Assembly: GCA_028710655.1 (NCBI GenBank)
Contig: JAQTTS010000146.1
Coordinates: forward strand, 1 to 5,751
Origin: Dehalococcoidales bacterium
GTDB lineage: Bacteria; Chloroflexota; Dehalococcoidia; Dehalococcoidales; UBA5760
Length of the DNA: 5,751 bases
Reading direction: 5' to 3'
The notes below the pieces were generated by a model. That model ran no database searches, was not told the DNA's origin, and was given only the letters and a program-made list of their open reading frames with translations. The first letter of the stretch is position 1, and each line of letters begins with the position of its first letter. Shown here piece by piece: positions 5,036 to 5,751 of the stretch. Position numbers and translations under genes: made by a program.

Positions 5036-5613
5036 TGGCTGCGACGCAAAGAATATCTCTTGTTACCGGCTCCGACGCCTACCAGCCCATCTACGGCAAC
5101 AACCGGTTTGCTCAGACCTTCACGCCCGCCGCGGACTATAAGATCACCTCTGTCAAAGTAATGGTCTACAAGACGGGAACAGGCCCCAATCTGACGGTAT
5201 CCATTCGAGCTACATCGGACGGACTGCCTCTGGCCGGGGCTGTCAATGACCTTTGTTCTGGTACATTAGTTGGTGACACACTACCGACTGGATCACCCTA
5301 CGAATTGCGGGAGGTCACGCTGGGCGATGGCTACAACCTGGGGTCCGGGGTTAAATACGCTATTGTCATAGTGGCAACAGGAGGGGGCGGGGATGCAAGT
5401 AATTATATTAAATGGAGGGTAAACGTCTCGTCACCACCTTACGCCGGAGGCAATGTCTGTAATTCCGTTGACGATACCACATGGAACACAACCGCCCCGG
5501 ATCAGGACGCTCTATTTGAGGTATGGGGGGAAGATATCGAACCACCTGGCGCCGGCAGTAGTGGCGTTAAGGCAAGCTCCGCATCCTTGCTCGTTACGGC
5601 AGGGATGCTCTGA
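5035..5613 (+). CDS. Probable jelly-roll virion appendage protein, paralogue B
   Basis: A 192-residue homologue of the protein encoded at 4275-4793. AGGAG at 5021-5025 precedes the ATG by nine bases. Landmarks: FAQTFTP (25-31), KITSV (36-40), TVSIRATSDGLP (54-65), LP..SP.E.RE..LG.G (83-99), GVKYAI (105-110), KWR then SSP.Y.GG (126-139), W150 and LFEVWG (160-165). The core is longer than in paralogue A, mainly through a Gly-rich insertion (115-119) and a longer loop before LCSGTL. After the core come an acidic and Gly/Pro-rich linker (166-177) and a tail ending LLVTAGML, matching LITAGAL of paralogue A. Likely a beta-sandwich virion surface or fibre-tip protein; glycan binding is only inferred. 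The two copies could form separate spikes, a hetero-oligomer, or alternative host-range modules. Confidence 0.72.
   Translation: MAATQRISLVTGSDAYQPIYGNNRFAQTFTPAADYKITSVKVMVYKTGTGPNLTVSIRATSDGLPLAGAVNDLCSGTLVGDTLPTGSPYELREVTLGDGYNLGSGVKYAIVIVATGGGGDASNYIKWRVNVSSPPYAGGNVCNSVDDTTWNTTAPDQDALFEVWGEDIEPPGAGSSGVKASSASLLVTAGML
5581..5613 (+). repeat. Conserved C-terminal tail coding repeat, copy 2
   Basis: Second copy of the tail-coding stretch. By eye 24 of 33 bases match copy 1 without gaps, with GCTCGTTACGGCAGG (5589-5603) nearly identical. It ends in TGA like copy 1. Confidence 0.6.
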
Positions 5614-5638
5614 AACCAGCGAGATAAGAAGGTGAACT

Positions 5639-5751
5639 ATGGCTTTAAGTTATGCTGAGATCGTGGACGCAGTGGAAGCCCTTTTGCAGGACTCCCTGAA
5701 CGCCACTTTCACCACTACCGAGTTTGACTCACTGATGCCGCAGTGTTTGAC
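5639..5751 (+). CDS. Start of next gene, possible head-tail connector, 3' end outside window
   Basis: The first 37 residues of a protein starting at the ATG at 5639, behind AAGGTG (5629-5634) and 25 bases after the previous stop. It begins MALSYAEIVDAVEALLQDS and continues with a helix-turn-helix-like pattern (NATFTTTEFDSLMPQCL). Helical, acidic starts like this, with an 'EI..AVE..L.D' pattern, are common in small adaptor/connector proteins of tailed-phage heads, and such a gene is expected soon after the capsid gene. With only 37 residues the product call is tentative; the reading frame itself is well supported by the ribosome-binding site and spacing. Confidence 0.6.
   Translation, partial: MALSYAEIVDAVEALLQDSLNATFTTTEFDSLMPQCL

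Noticed and set aside
1..5751. CRISPR array, tRNA, insertion sequence, attachment site or defence system
   Set aside because: No regularly spaced repeats, cloverleaf, transposase motif or terminal repeat was seen; coding density is that of a phage structural operon throughout.

Overview
The window is part of the virion-structure module of a tailed double-stranded DNA virus (a Caudoviricetes phage or prophage). All genes I support lie on the + strand, packed head to tail with short gaps or 1-4 base overlaps. Most are preceded by purine-rich Shine-Dalgarno sequences (GGAGG, AGGAG, AGGGGG), so the host is a bacterium that uses canonical ribosome binding. Base composition is moderately GC-rich by eye. 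There is no integrase, tRNA, rRNA, CRISPR array or insertion sequence. The host cannot be named from this sequence. Environmental anaerobes or Chloroflexota-type hosts are only a vague impression from the protein style.

Region 1 (1-1698) is capsid assembly. A charged, coiled-coil scaffolding-type protein, cut by the window's left edge, is followed after 13 bases by a 344-residue HK97-fold-type major capsid protein with a strong ribosome-binding site.

Region 2 (1699-4267) holds five proteins of the size and composition expected for capsid decoration or virion-surface components. They are a cysteine-rich 176-residue protein, a two-domain 274-residue protein with a decoration-like N-terminus, an 80-residue small protein, a 111-residue beta-rich protein and a 170-residue beta-rich protein. 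A terminator-like hairpin at 3113-3137 sits in the only sizeable gap after the second of these. It overlaps an alternative hairpin that would mask the next gene's ribosome-binding site.

Region 3 (4275-5613) is a translationally coupled three-gene block. Two diverged copies of the same probable jelly-roll protein flank a small two-helix membrane protein. The two copies end in nearly the same short C-terminal tail.

Region 4 (5639 onward) is the start of the next gene, plausibly a head-tail connector, truncated by the right edge.

In textbook tailed phages the connector follows the capsid gene closely. Here eight genes, most of them likely surface proteins, are interposed. The coherent reading is that regions 2 and 3 encode an elaborate particle surface (decoration, cementing or host/glycan-binding proteins) made together with the shell. 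The capsid, scaffold and paralogue calls are well supported. Exact roles of the other proteins are inference.
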